Source: JAFDVL01 sp043736395
Lineage (GTDB): Bacteria; Acidobacteriota; Blastocatellia; RBC074
DNA length: 22,009 nt
Direction of reading: 5' to 3'
Assembly (NCBI GenBank): GCA_043736395.1
Contig: JAYTCQ010000003.1
Location: 1 to 22,009, forward strand
Part shown: piece after piece, positions 1 to 9,300 of the stretch
How the letters are laid out: each line of letters starts with the position of its first letter
Numbering within the stretch: the first letter of the stretch is position 1
Notes under the pieces: model-generated
Databases searched by the model: none
What the model saw: the letters and a program-made list of their open reading frames with translations, nothing else
What the model was told of the DNA's origin: nothing
Position numbers and translations under genes: made by a program

Positions 1-38
1 CGCCGCACCGCCTCTTCATAATCTGCCTCACTCAACAT
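1..38 (-). CDS. Partial gene, N-terminus only; product unknown
   Basis: The minus strand shows an ATG at 38-36 preceded by a strong GGAGGAGG ribosome binding site seven bases upstream. The frame stays open to the edge of the window and reads MLSEADYEEAVR. Only twelve codons are visible, so no family can be assigned. The acidic, helical start would suit many cytoplasmic proteins. It is divergent from the regulator at 331. Confidence 0.6.
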   Translation of the reverse strand, partial: MLSEADYEEAVR

Positions 39-89
39 CGTGTTTCCTCCTCCTTGCCCATGACTTACCTGACATCTTGGTCACGCGTC

Positions 90-118
90 TCTATAGGGAA
101 TGAAGCGTTGTAGCGCAA
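90..118 (-). promoter_or_regulatory. Possible sigma70-type promoter for the partial gene at 1-38
   Basis: Read on the minus strand, TTGCGC (118-113) is followed after 17 bases by TATAGA (95-90). This would start transcription about 45 bases upstream of the ATG at 38. The -10 match is good and the -35 is only half matched. The -35 overlaps the inverted repeat at 107-158. Confidence 0.3.
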
Positions 119-158
119 ATTCAAAATATAGCGACAAATTTAAAATCTGCGCTACAAC
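107..158. repeat. Imperfect inverted repeat in the divergent intergenic region
   Basis: The 11-base arms GTTGTAGCGCA (107-117) and TGCGCTACAAC (148-158) are exactly complementary. Pairing continues weakly into the AT-rich interior. It lies in the 292-base gap between the divergent genes at 38 and 331, so it could be an operator or a small dispersed repeat. I see nothing else convincing in this gap. Confidence 0.45.
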
Positions 159-330
159 TTGCAACGTACCAATCTGATAAATTTCAGGTTAGAATCGAAC
201 TTGCGATTAGATTTTAACGTTCAATTTTTCAGCATTGATTACGCTACGCCGTAAGAATACTAAGACAGTTATTTAATGTCCTGAATTTCACCTTGAGATT
301 GCATCAAGAAATTCTAAAGGAGTTCTTAAG

Positions 331-2604
331 ATGGTTATGCGTATGCCTGTCAATCACTTATACGAATTCGGAACTTTCTCGCTGGATGTGACGGAACGAA
401 TATTAAGCTGTGAGGGAAAGATTATTCCGTTAGCCCCGAAGGTGTTTGATACTTTACAAGTACTCGTAGAAAACAGCGGACACCTGCTGGAGAAGGAAGT
501 CTTACTCGAAAAACTCTGGCCTGACACCATCGTCGAAGAAGGCAACCTGACGACGTACATTTCTCAATTGCGAAAAGCACTGGGCGAAAATGGGGATAGC
601 CATTCCTACATCGAAACTGTCCCTCGCCGTGGTTATCGCTTCGTCGCAGAGGTTAAAGAAATCGCTCCCGCCCTTAACGAAATTTCAGTTCACGAATTAC
701 CCATTTCAAAATTAATTATCGAGCCGGAAGTTGTTTCGCCGGTTTCTTTTTTGACGGAGTCGGCTCCGATTATCAATCCTCTGCCAACGCCAGTGATTCA
801 GACTCATCAACCAATCAAGAGATTGAGAGCAGGATTTAAAACCTATCTCTTACCTATTCTTGTTCTGGGAACAATTGGAGCCGCCTGGTTCATCGGAAAC
901 AAAGGTTTTCCTATCAAAAATTCGTTACCTTTTCAGGATATTAGTATCAGCCGCCTGACCACGAATGGGCGAGTTCCGGTAGCGGCAATTTCGCCAGATG
1001 GAAAATATGTTTGTTACATCATCAAAGAGGCGATGAATGAAAGCCTTTGGCTGCGGCAAACGGCGACAACCAGTAACGTCCAGATTATTCCGCCGGAGCA
1101 AACACATTATCTGCGCCCAACCTTTTCACCCGACGGAACACAAATCTATTTTGTGAAGTATGAAAAAAATCCAGATGAAAGTGGGCTACAGATTGGTGTG
1201 CTCTACAAAATCCCCTCGCTGGGCGGAACACCGCAAAAAATCATTGAAGACGTTGACAGTCACATTACGATTTCACCGGACGGAATACGCATCGCTTTCA
1301 TCCGAAATTTTCCGGTCGAAAAAGAAAGCGTTCTGATGGTAGCCAATACTGATGGGGCAGAAATTCGCAAACTCAAAGTTCGGAAATTCCCCGAAAATTT
1401 CTCCGCCCCTGATGGCCCGGCCTGGTCACCGGATGGAAAAACAATCGCCTGCGCAATTTTCAATAAAGTTGCCCAGGAAAGTTATTTTCAAGTTGGTGGA
1501 TTCAATGTTGAAAGCGGTACGGAGACTGTGATCAATGATCAAAAATGGCATTGGATGGGACAAATTGCCTGGCTGGAAGATGGCAGCGGATTGATCGCCA
1601 ATGCCTGGGATTTAAGTGCCAAAGCCATTTCCGATCAGGTCTGGTATCTGCCAACTTCAAAAGGGGAAGCTCGTAAAATTACTACGGATATTAATAATTA
1701 TAATGGGCTGAGTCTCGCTTCCAATGCAACTTCACTCGTCACCGTGCAATCCACCCGGCTTTCGAGAATCTGGATATTACCCAATGGTAACAGCGCTAAA
1801 GCTAATGCGATCACTTCGGGAATCGGCGATAGCTATAGTGAATTTTTGGGTTTGGCCTGGTCTCCTGATGGAAGAATTATATATGGCACACAAGCCAGCG
1901 GTAACACCGACATTTGGATCATGGATGCCGAAGGGAAAAATCAACGACAACTCACAACTGATGCGCATTCAGACCTCGCGCCCTCACTTTCACGTGATGG
2001 AAATTTAGTTGTTTATGCTTCTTATCGTGACGGAATTCCGCACGTCTGGAAGATGAATTCTGACGGCAGCAATCAACAGCAAATTACGAATGGAAGAGGC
2101 GAAACCGAAGCGAGTATTTCACCGGATGGGCAGTGGCTAATTTATGCTGAGGAAGGGCAGGAAACAAAATCTTTATGGAAAGCTTCTATTGGGGGAACCG
2201 CTCCTCCGATTAAACTTACCGACCAAATGGCTTCCGCTGGCACTGTTTCGCCGGATGGAAAGTTCATTGCCTGCGCACTCTGGGATCCTCAGAACAAACG
2301 AAAAAAGATAGCAATTATTTCTTTTGATGATGGTCATCTCATCAAATTTTTCGATTTGAAAAACCTGCCTCGATTTAACCTTCTGCGCTGGCTTCCTAAT
2401 GAGCAGGCTCTCTCGTTTATCCTGACTATCAACGGTGTCAGTAATATCTGGAAACAACCGATCAATGGAGGAAATCCCCAGCAAATTACTAATTATCAGG
2501 ATGATCTGATTTACCGTTTCGGCTGGTCAGTGGATGGCAAACAACTCGCCCTTGAACGCGGAATGACCGTCAACGATATTATTCTAATTCAAAATACAAA
2601 ATGA
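331..2604 (+). CDS. Winged-helix / transmembrane / PD40-propeller regulator (CadC-like one-component)
   Basis: Likely a membrane-anchored transcriptional regulator of 757 residues. Residues about 10-106 form an OmpR/PhoB/CadC-type winged helix, including PKVFDTLQVL, the recognition region around LTTYISQLRKAL, and the closing ETVPRRGYRF wing (GYRF at 101-104). A basic stretch (KRLRAGFK) precedes one hydrophobic helix at about 171-189, so the N-terminus should be cytoplasmic and the rest periplasmic. The C-terminal part holds repeated TolB/PD40 blades such as AISPDGKYVCYI, TFSPDGTQIYFV and AWSPDGKTIACA. The start is set by AAAGGAG at 316-322, eight bases upstream. ATGs two and four codons later are possible. 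By analogy the propeller could sense a periplasmic ligand or protein; target genes are unknown. It is paralogous to the protein at 3675-5882. The wHTH-PD40 architecture is clear; a regulatory role is inference. Confidence 0.88.
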   Translation: MVMRMPVNHLYEFGTFSLDVTERILSCEGKIIPLAPKVFDTLQVLVENSGHLLEKEVLLEKLWPDTIVEEGNLTTYISQLRKALGENGDSHSYIETVPRRGYRFVAEVKEIAPALNEISVHELPISKLIIEPEVVSPVSFLTESAPIINPLPTPVIQTHQPIKRLRAGFKTYLLPILVLGTIGAAWFIGNKGFPIKNSLPFQDISISRLTTNGRVPVAAISPDGKYVCYIIKEAMNESLWLRQTATTSNVQIIPPEQTHYLRPTFSPDGTQIYFVKYEKNPDESGLQIGVLYKIPSLGGTPQKIIEDVDSHITISPDGIRIAFIRNFPVEKESVLMVANTDGAEIRKLKVRKFPENFSAPDGPAWSPDGKTIACAIFNKVAQESYFQVGGFNVESGTETVINDQKWHWMGQIAWLEDGSGLIANAWDLSAKAISDQVWYLPTSKGEARKITTDINNYNGLSLASNATSLVTVQSTRLSRIWILPNGNSAKANAITSGIGDSYSEFLGLAWSPDGRIIYGTQASGNTDIWIMDAEGKNQRQLTTDAHSDLAPSLSRDGNLVVYASYRDGIPHVWKMNSDGSNQQQITNGRGETEASISPDGQWLIYAEEGQETKSLWKASIGGTAPPIKLTDQMASAGTVSPDGKFIACALWDPQNKRKKIAIISFDDGHLIKFFDLKNLPRFNLLRWLPNEQALSFILTINGVSNIWKQPINGGNPQQITNYQDDLIYRFGWSVDGKQLALERGMTVNDIILIQNTK

Positions 2605-2606
2605 AA

Positions 2607-2638
2607 AGAAGCGCAAAAACGACCTTTTTTGCGCTTCT
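2607..2638. terminator. Bidirectional intrinsic terminator between convergent genes
   Basis: A 13-base-pair perfect stem (AGAAGCGCAAAAA at 2607-2619 with its complement at 2626-2638) closes a six-base loop. It sits between the stop at 2604 and the convergent stop at 2648. The T-run is within the stem on the plus strand, while the minus strand has TTTTC directly after the stem, so it could serve both genes. Confidence 0.8.
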
Positions 2639-2647
2639 AAATATTCC

Positions 2648-3523
2648 TTACGGAACTGCCAATAAAGTATTTTGAGCAGTCGCCTTCACACCTTTTGCTT
2701 TATTCGCTAATAACTGCTCATCGGCTTTTACGAGGCCTACTCTTCCAACGTCCCATGAAAGAAAGACGGTTTCAGTTTTGAGATTCCCGTTTTTCTCTTT
2801 CGTCCGCGTAAATTGAAGCTTAGCTTGTTGAACAATTGTTCCGGCTGGCATTAAGGCACTATAAATTCGCGCCATATAATATTGTCGTTCAGGTAAACCC
2901 AAATCGTGCCGAATGGTATTCACAAAATTCTCACATTCGCCCAGTTCGTTAGGGTCTTCAACGGCATCTCGCAAGTTATAGACTCCGTGAACTAATTCAT
3001 GTAAAACGTTCATCCCCTGATCGAAGGAATGTCGGACGTCGCGATCACCCATCAGGTGATCATAATCAAAGAAATCGATCACTAACGGTCTGACTTCAAT
3101 TTCCTGCTTCGTTATCATATTACGAAAGATTGTGCTCTCCGCTAACCGGGCAAAATTGACCTTTTCTGAACGGTCATGGTGTTCCAGCTTGAACAGAATT
3201 TTTCCTTCAAGTGCTGACAGCAACAACTTGCGAGCCGCATTTGACCCGCCCACATAGTTCTCTTTATTTCCAATTTCTAAATAATCTGCATCATCAAAAT
3301 GTAATTCCGCAAAGCCGGTTTTTTCTCGCAAACTTGAGAGAAGTAAATTTAGATATTTTCGCTCCAGGCGATAATTTCCATTACTATTTCTAATCCCTCC
3401 ACGATATTCAATCACTTCTAATTTTGATTTTTCTCCGGCTTCGGCAGATGAGGCTACCAAGCTTACAAAGATCAATAACGATAAGCCTCCAACGGCTCCT
3501 AACTGAAATTTAATTCTAAGCAT
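2648..3523 (-). CDS. Exported HExxH metalloprotease, M91/NleD-effector-like
   Basis: A 291-residue protein with an N-terminal signal peptide (hydrophobic core LGAVGGLSLLIFVSLVAS, likely cleaved after SAEA). The zinc motif HELVHG has H175, E176 and H179. The downstream E198 in GECENFVNTIR is a good third ligand. The block ENFVNTIRHDLGLPERQYY resembles the EN..R..LGLP.R..Y signature I associate with peptidase family M91 (type III effector NleD and bacterial relatives), so a gluzincin-like protease is likely. The start is ATG at 3523: GGAGG lies six bases upstream on the minus strand, and the longer frame to 3559 adds 12 residues without a better ribosome site. It lies between two wHTH-PD40 regulators and is convergent with the first. 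The substrate is unknown. The motif is seen directly; the family assignment is from memory. Confidence 0.72.
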   Translation of the reverse strand: MLRIKFQLGAVGGLSLLIFVSLVASSAEAGEKSKLEVIEYRGGIRNSNGNYRLERKYLNLLLSSLREKTGFAELHFDDADYLEIGNKENYVGGSNAARKLLLSALEGKILFKLEHHDRSEKVNFARLAESTIFRNMITKQEIEVRPLVIDFFDYDHLMGDRDVRHSFDQGMNVLHELVHGVYNLRDAVEDPNELGECENFVNTIRHDLGLPERQYYMARIYSALMPAGTIVQQAKLQFTRTKEKNGNLKTETVFLSWDVGRVGLVKADEQLLANKAKGVKATAQNTLLAVP

Positions 3524-3615
3524 TTCGTACCTCCAGGAATGTTGTTCAGGCATTCGCAAGGTACTGAAAAAGCAGTCTTAATATCTTGTATTTTCGCTTA
3601 AGGAATTATTAAGAA

Positions 3616-3666
3616 TGAGGTGTGAGGTGTCAGGTCATTGGGCCGTATCTGACACCTCACACCTCA
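3616..3666. repeat. Long inverted repeat, possible terminator of the 5882-3675 gene
   Basis: Two 18-base arms (3616-3633 and 3649-3666) are perfect complements around a 15-base loop. Each arm is itself made of short reiterated units of the type GAGGTGTGAGGTGTCAG. It lies just past the stop at 3675 of the minus-strand regulator and upstream of the protease gene. There is only a weak T-rich tail (TTCTTAATAATT) on the minus strand, so it may be a dispersed palindromic repeat that also terminates transcription. Confidence 0.65.
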
Positions 3667-3674
3667 CACCTGTT

Positions 3675-5882
3675 TTAAGAATTCAGTTCACTAATTAACA
3701 CGACATCGTTCAGATAAAAGCCGCGTTCACAGGCGAGATTTTTGCCGTCTTTTGACCAGGCAAAACGGTAGATATGATCGGATTGAAATTTCGTTAATTG
3801 CTTCGGCGCTTTGCCATCAATTGGCTGTCCCCAAATATTAGAAACACCATTGCGGGTTTCCACGTACGTCAGCATTTTTCCGTCGGGACTCCAATTCACG
3901 AGGTATGGATCGGTAATTGTCGTACCGAACGTAGTCACTTTTTCTTCACCTTGTAATGGAACTATTGCCAGTTTCATCTGGTAGGTTTTTTGTTCCATTT
4001 GTAAATGCCCGACCAGTTTCCCATCCGGTGAAATCGAAGGTCGCGTTGAAGTTGTTTTGGTCAACTGAACGGCTTCTCCGCTACTGGATGGAACTTTCCA
4101 AATCACAGGAACACCGTTTTGTTCGGCGGAATAAATAATCCATTTCCCATCGGCGGAATAATTAGGTGAATGAACCTGATTGCCATTCGTAATTTTCGTT
4201 TGATTCGTGCCGTTGGCATTCATCTGCCAGATATTAAAATCTCCGTTGAGATTAGAAATATAGGCAATAAATTTTCCATCTATGGACACTGTAGGTTGAG
4301 CCTCAGCCGAAGACCCCGCCGTCAGTTGACGTTGATTGCTACCATCAGAATTTATCAGCCAAAGATCAGGATTGCCGCTCGCTCTGGAACCAAAAATCAA
4401 GCTTTTGTTCGTCAACCACTCAAGCCCTAATCTTTCGCTGTAATGATCAACGCCAACGCTCGCAATTTTGTTGGTAAGGTTTGGGTTTTTGTTATCAATA
4501 ACCCATAAATTCGAGACTTTTGTTGATTGTGTTGTCACCAATTTATCGGCATTCGCTGACAAACTGATACCGTTGTAATTCCCCAAATCATTGGTCACGC
4601 GGCGGGCTTCGCCGATTGGATACGGCATCAGCCAAACCTGATCGGCAAACACCGGCGAATCCTTTTGTCGCGCTACTGCCAGAAATCCATCATTATCTTT
4701 TCGCCACGCGATCTGACCAACTTTTGACCAATTTTGCTGCGTCAAAGGAATTTGCTGACCATTGCTGACAACAATGCCAACGACAGTCATGTAATTTCCA
4801 CGCACGTCCGCGCCTGACACTGCTGTTGCAATGAGCTTGCCATCGGGCGACCACGAAAGACCATCGGATGAATATGTATTCGGCATCGTCGTAATCGCCA
4901 GGACACGTTCGTTTTTCCCTTCAGGATTCGCAATCACAATGGCTGTTTGCATTTCGTCAGGATAGTGTCGGACAAAAGCAATTTGCTGACCATCCGCTGA
5001 AAACGCGACACTGCTGTCAATGTCATCAAGAATCTTGGTTGGGGTTCCTCCGAGTACCGCAACTTTATATAAAGCCGCGACATTGGCAGGCTTTGGATAC
5101 GCCACATAATAAAGATAATTTCCGTCCGGTGAAAAAGTCACTCCCTGATATTCAATTTCCGCGTCCGGTACAATCTGCATATTGCCGGCGGTTGTGACCT
5201 GTTTGATCCAAATACTTTGCTTCCCTGATTCATCCTGCACAAAAGCGACGTATTTCCCATCCGGTGAAAGCGCAGGATTCAGGGATTTACCATTCGTTGT
5301 TAATTTCGTAATACTCGCGCGAATCGCCGCAGGCACAGGCTTCACCAGCAGTTTCTGAAAAAAGCTGACCGCGCCAATCAGCACAAAAGCTGATAGAAAA
5401 ACTGCGCCGTACTTTCCGACTGAAAACGACAGAGGTGAAGGCTTTGTATAATTCGTTCGAGGAACCAAACTCGACATCGCGAATAAAGAATTTAATTGAA
5501 CATTTGGTGCGGAAACTTCCGGTGCGATCAGAGCTGGCGGAGGATTTTCTTCTGCCTTATTTTCGATGTGCGCGTGAAACCGATAGCCGCGTTTCGGGAC
5601 TGTTTCAATGTAACCAATACCATGGCTATCTTCGCCTAACACTTTTCGTAATTGAAAAATATATTGCGTCAGACAGCTTTCTTCGACGAAAGACTCAGGC
5701 CAGATTTGCGTCATGAGAAAATCTTTCGTCAGCAGCCGACCTCGATTTTCAATCAATACCAGCAGCGTATCAAAGACTTTAGGCGGCAGCGGAATAGCTT
5801 GCCCCTCACGAAAAAGCTGACGTTCACAAACGTCTAGTTGAAAATCATCGAATTGATAAACTTGCTGGTTGAGATTTTCCAT
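3675..5882 (-). CDS. Second winged-helix / transmembrane / PD40-propeller regulator
   Basis: This 735-residue protein has the same architecture as the 331-2604 product. The winged helix spans about residues 8-106 (PPKVFDTLLVLIENRG, LTQYIFQLRKVLGED, ETVPKRGYRF). One membrane helix spans about 159-179 (AVFLSAFVLIGAVSFFQ). At least nine PD40-type blades follow, for example ALSPDGKYVAFV, TFSPDGNYLYYV, SWSPDGKLIATAV, SIDGKFIAYIS and NWSPDGKMLTYVE. The DNA-binding domain should be cytoplasmic and the propeller periplasmic. It is divergent from the two Oar-like receptors, with a 487-base shared upstream region, which makes it the best candidate to control them. The ribosome site before ATG 5882 is weak (GCGGTAG), and a hairpin lies about 30 bases upstream. 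The architecture is clear; the target is inference. Confidence 0.88.
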   Translation of the reverse strand: MENLNQQVYQFDDFQLDVCERQLFREGQAIPLPPKVFDTLLVLIENRGRLLTKDFLMTQIWPESFVEESCLTQYIFQLRKVLGEDSHGIGYIETVPKRGYRFHAHIENKAEENPPPALIAPEVSAPNVQLNSLFAMSSLVPRTNYTKPSPLSFSVGKYGAVFLSAFVLIGAVSFFQKLLVKPVPAAIRASITKLTTNGKSLNPALSPDGKYVAFVQDESGKQSIWIKQVTTAGNMQIVPDAEIEYQGVTFSPDGNYLYYVAYPKPANVAALYKVAVLGGTPTKILDDIDSSVAFSADGQQIAFVRHYPDEMQTAIVIANPEGKNERVLAITTMPNTYSSDGLSWSPDGKLIATAVSGADVRGNYMTVVGIVVSNGQQIPLTQQNWSKVGQIAWRKDNDGFLAVARQKDSPVFADQVWLMPYPIGEARRVTNDLGNYNGISLSANADKLVTTQSTKVSNLWVIDNKNPNLTNKIASVGVDHYSERLGLEWLTNKSLIFGSRASGNPDLWLINSDGSNQRQLTAGSSAEAQPTVSIDGKFIAYISNLNGDFNIWQMNANGTNQTKITNGNQVHSPNYSADGKWIIYSAEQNGVPVIWKVPSSSGEAVQLTKTTSTRPSISPDGKLVGHLQMEQKTYQMKLAIVPLQGEEKVTTFGTTITDPYLVNWSPDGKMLTYVETRNGVSNIWGQPIDGKAPKQLTKFQSDHIYRFAWSKDGKNLACERGFYLNDVVLISELNS

Positions 5883-5910
5883 GATGACTACCGCACATCA
5901 AATAAAAATC

Positions 5911-5933
5911 AAACTACTCCAGACGAGTAGTTT
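5911..5933. promoter_or_regulatory. Perfect 9-bp dyad in the leader of the 5882-3675 regulator
   Basis: AAACTACTC (5911-5919) and GAGTAGTTT (5925-5933) are exact complements around a five-base centre. On the minus strand the dyad is about 29 bases before the start codon and is followed by GATTTTTATTTG. It could be an operator (autoregulation) or a short attenuator hairpin. The sequence does not decide between these. Confidence 0.5.
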
Positions 5934-5978
5934 AGTTTTTGCTGACTTTTGAAATATTCAGGCACGTCGGGCACGCGC

Positions 5979-5984
5979 TATAAT
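5979..5984 (+). promoter_or_regulatory. Consensus TATAAT -10 element, candidate promoter toward the receptors
   Basis: A perfect TATAAT lies in the divergent region on the plus strand. No good -35 sits at the usual distance (ATTCAG-like only). If used, it would give a leader of roughly 380 bases before the receptor gene at 6370. Treat it as a weak prediction. Confidence 0.25.
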
Positions 5985-6015
5985 TTGATTTACATCAAGA
6001 ATGATGAACTTCATT

Positions 6016-6119
6016 GTTACTAACGGAAGCGCTTAGTAAAAAGTTCAAATCATTAATGTATGGGGAAATATATGGGGAAAAACTTTCGGCACTTAGTTAC
6101 TAACATTGAGCGCCTAAAA
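6016..6119. promoter_or_regulatory. Direct repeat pair and tandem motif in the divergent region
   Basis: GTTACTAAC occurs at 6016-6024 and again at 6096-6104, 80 bases apart. Each copy is followed within a few bases by AGCGC and an A-rich run. Between them TATGGGGAAA appears twice close together (about 6059-6080). Repeats of this sort upstream of a gene divergent from a DNA-binding protein are plausible operators; binding is not shown. Confidence 0.35.
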
Positions 6120-6151
6120 AATCCACTATATTTTACACCCTTCCTGAAATC

Positions 6152-6193
6152 ATAAAAAATAAGATTTCATTTCCACGACAACTTATTTTTTAT
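6152..6193. promoter_or_regulatory. Perfect 12-bp AT-rich inverted repeat upstream of the receptor genes
   Basis: ATAAAAAATAAG (6152-6163) and CTTATTTTTTAT (6182-6193) are exact complements 18 bases apart. It could be an operator or an RNA hairpin in a long leader. A further 7-bp dyad, TTGGCAA (6282-6288) with TTGCCAA (6305-6311), lies nearer the start at 6370. The 5883-6369 gap contains no plausible gene. Confidence 0.4.
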
Positions 6194-6369
6194 AAATTCT
6201 CGTTAGTTCCCAACCCCTCAAGAAGTTCTTAATTTTCTCTTTATACAAATTAAGCCTAGCAAATTCAATTAGTTGATCTCCTTGGCAACAACAAGGCACA
6301 GCCCTTGCCAATAACACTTAGTGAAACGTCGCGCCCGGTCGTGTCATTTTCTAAATTAGGAGATCCATT

Positions 6370-9300
6370 ATGAAAACGTTCAATTTAACTAAGAAAATAA
6401 CAGGCATTATTTTATTATTAATTTTTTCTTCATCCGGTACTTTCAGCCAGCAAACGACAGGAAACGTCCGCGGTGTGGTCAAAGACCCGACTGGCGCCAT
6501 TATCCCAAATGCCAAAGTCACCATCACTGACAAAAAAACCAATAACACTTTCACTTCACAATCGTCCGGGGACGGCGAATTCAGATTCGGAAACCTGCTC
6601 GTTGGTGAATATCAAATCACAGTTGAATCCGCGAGCTTCAAAAAATTAACGCTCAATGATGTCCGCGTGGTTCTGAATCAAACCACTGACGTCGCCGCCA
6701 TCTTGCAAGTCGGAATTCAAAGTGAATCCGTCGAAGTTTCTGCCGAAGGCGCAGAACTGGTGCAAACAACGACGACAAATTTGTCTAAAAGCTTCAATAC
6801 ACGTCAGGTAGAAGAACTCCCTCAAACATCCATTACAACGGCGAACTCCGCAAGTTCCGGAATTTATAACTTAGCGTTACTTTCTGCGAACGTGTCCAGC
6901 AGCGGCGGCCTTGGATTAGGCACGGGAGGATCGGTCGGAGGTCAACGTCCACGCAACAATAATTTTATCGTGGACGGCATTGATAATAACAACAAAAGCA
7001 TTTCCGGTCCGGCGGTTTATGTCTCACCTGAAACCGTTTCAGAGTTTTCCGTGCTGACGAATCAATTTTCGGCGGAGTTTGCGCGATCCACTGGCGGACA
7101 ATTTATCATCGCTTCAAAAAGTGGTTCCAATGAATTTCACGGAGCAACATACGGATTTTTCCGCAATCGTTATTTGAATGCGCTCGACACCGCTCAGAAA
7201 AATGCTGGCGTCGTTCGTGAAGAAAATGTTTCCGGTACATCGTTTATGCCGCGCTACGATTTCGCGCGTTACGGCGTCAACGTTGGCGGGCCGCTGATGC
7301 TGCCGCGTTTTGGTGAAGGTGGAAAACCTTACCTGAGTGGCAGAGACAAATTATTTTTCTTCGCGAGTTACGAAGGCTTAGGAATTGGCAACGCGGCAGC
7401 TCCGGCAGGACTGACTTCGCCGACGGCAGCAGGCATCACGTTGCTCGATAATCTGGCTGGATTGAATAAACCGAACCTGGCGATCTTCAAGCAATACGTT
7501 CCCGTTGCAGCCAGAAATGATGCCGGAACAATCACCGTTGCCGGAACACAGATTCCAGTCGGCAATGTTTCCTTCGACGCTCCGAACTGGACGAACCAAC
7601 GCAATTTTGTCCTCAACCTTGATTACACCCAGAGCGAACAAACACAGCATCATTCGCGCTTTATTTATAATCGCCTGCGGGCAATTAATAACTTCGCAAC
7701 CCTGCCGGTCTTCTTCAATCTGAAGCCAACCGACGGGCGATTATTTTCATACACACTCATTCACGCTTTCACGCCAAAACTAACGAACGAAACCCGTGTC
7801 GCGTATCGTCGTTATCTGGATAATACGCCCGCACCGGACATCAAATTCCCACTCGCCGGATTTGATTCTTTCCCGAATTTGGGGCTGAAAGATTTAGGCA
7901 TAGACATCGGGCCTGACCCGAATTCTCCACAGGATAATGTCGAGAATAATTATCAATTAGCCAACAATCTTTCCTATCTCGCGGGTAATCATTCGCTGAA
8001 ATTCGGTGCGGACGTTCGCAAGCTGATTTCTCCGCAAACATTCGTCCAACGTTCACGCGGGGATTATCAGTACAGCACGACAGATCGCTTCCTGCGCGAC
8101 CTCAATCCGGATTTTTTATCGGAGCGAAATGTCGGTGCGTCAAAATATTATGGCGATCAGATTTTATTCTTCGGCTTCGCGCAGGATGAATGGCGCGTCC
8201 GTCCGAATGTGACGTTAAATCTCGGCTTGAATTACGTCTATCAGCAAGTTCCCTTCGGAGCCGGATTGCAAACCAAAAATGCGATTTCCAGCGTTCCCGG
8301 TCTCATCGAATTCGGGAAACCCAAAGCGAAAAAAAAGAATTTCGGCCCACGCATTGGTTTGGCTTATTCACCGAACTTTGATTCCGGTTTATTTGGAAAA
8401 GTTTTTGGCAGCGGTGGCAAAAGCTCAATCAGAGCGGGCTTCTCAATGGCGTATGACGTCATCGTAGATAATCTCTACATTCTTTCAAGCCCGCCACAGG
8501 CACAGGTCACGATTGATGCTCCGCTCACGCCTGACTCCACAAATTTTCTCACGAATGGTGGAATTCCAAATACAGTTCCGGCAGCTAACGCAACTGCTGC
8601 GCAAACGCGAGCCGTAACCAGCGCCTGGATTCCAGATCAACAAATTCCGTACGCGATTTCTTACAGCTTAAGTTATCAGCGTCAGTTCCAAACCAACTGG
8701 TCGTTAGAGCTGCGGTATCTGGGAACACGCGGAGTTCATTTGCCGACGCAAAATCGTCTAAATGTGCAACCTCGAATTACTGACAGCAGTTTTCTGCCAA
8801 CGTATTTTGCACGACCAACACAAACCCAACTTGACGCCTTAACGTTAACGCGGGATGACCTCAATGCCCGTTCACGATTTGTTCCGGCGTATCAAACCGC
8901 AGGATTCAACGGAGCTAACATTGTCACATTTCTTCCCAATGGAAATTCGACCTACAACGCCTTTTCTTCACAATTGACGCGCCGCTTTAATCGCGGATTT
9001 TTGGCAAATATTGCTTATACCTGGAGCCATTTAATTGATGATTCCACGGCTGAAGTTTTCAGCACTGTGCTCGCGCCACGTCGTGCGCAGGATTGGCAGA
9101 ACATGCGAGCCGAAAGAGCAGATTCAATGCTTGATCATCGTCACCGCCTTTCCATTTCCGGCATCTATGACATTCCGTTTTTCACCAAAAGCGCCAACCA
9201 TTTTGTGCGTGGCGTTTTTGGTGGATTCAGCTTCGCGGGAACCTATACGTATGAATCCGGACAGCCTGTCACTGCGCTCAGCGGAATTGATTCAAATCTG

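Noticed and set aside
331..2604. TolB translocation protein
   Set aside because: PD40 blades are shared, but the N-terminal winged helix and internal membrane helix are not part of TolB, and no Tol-Pal genes are nearby.
3524..3559. Longer start for the metalloprotease
   Set aside because: It would put twelve polar residues before the signal peptide, while GGAGG sits correctly before ATG 3523.
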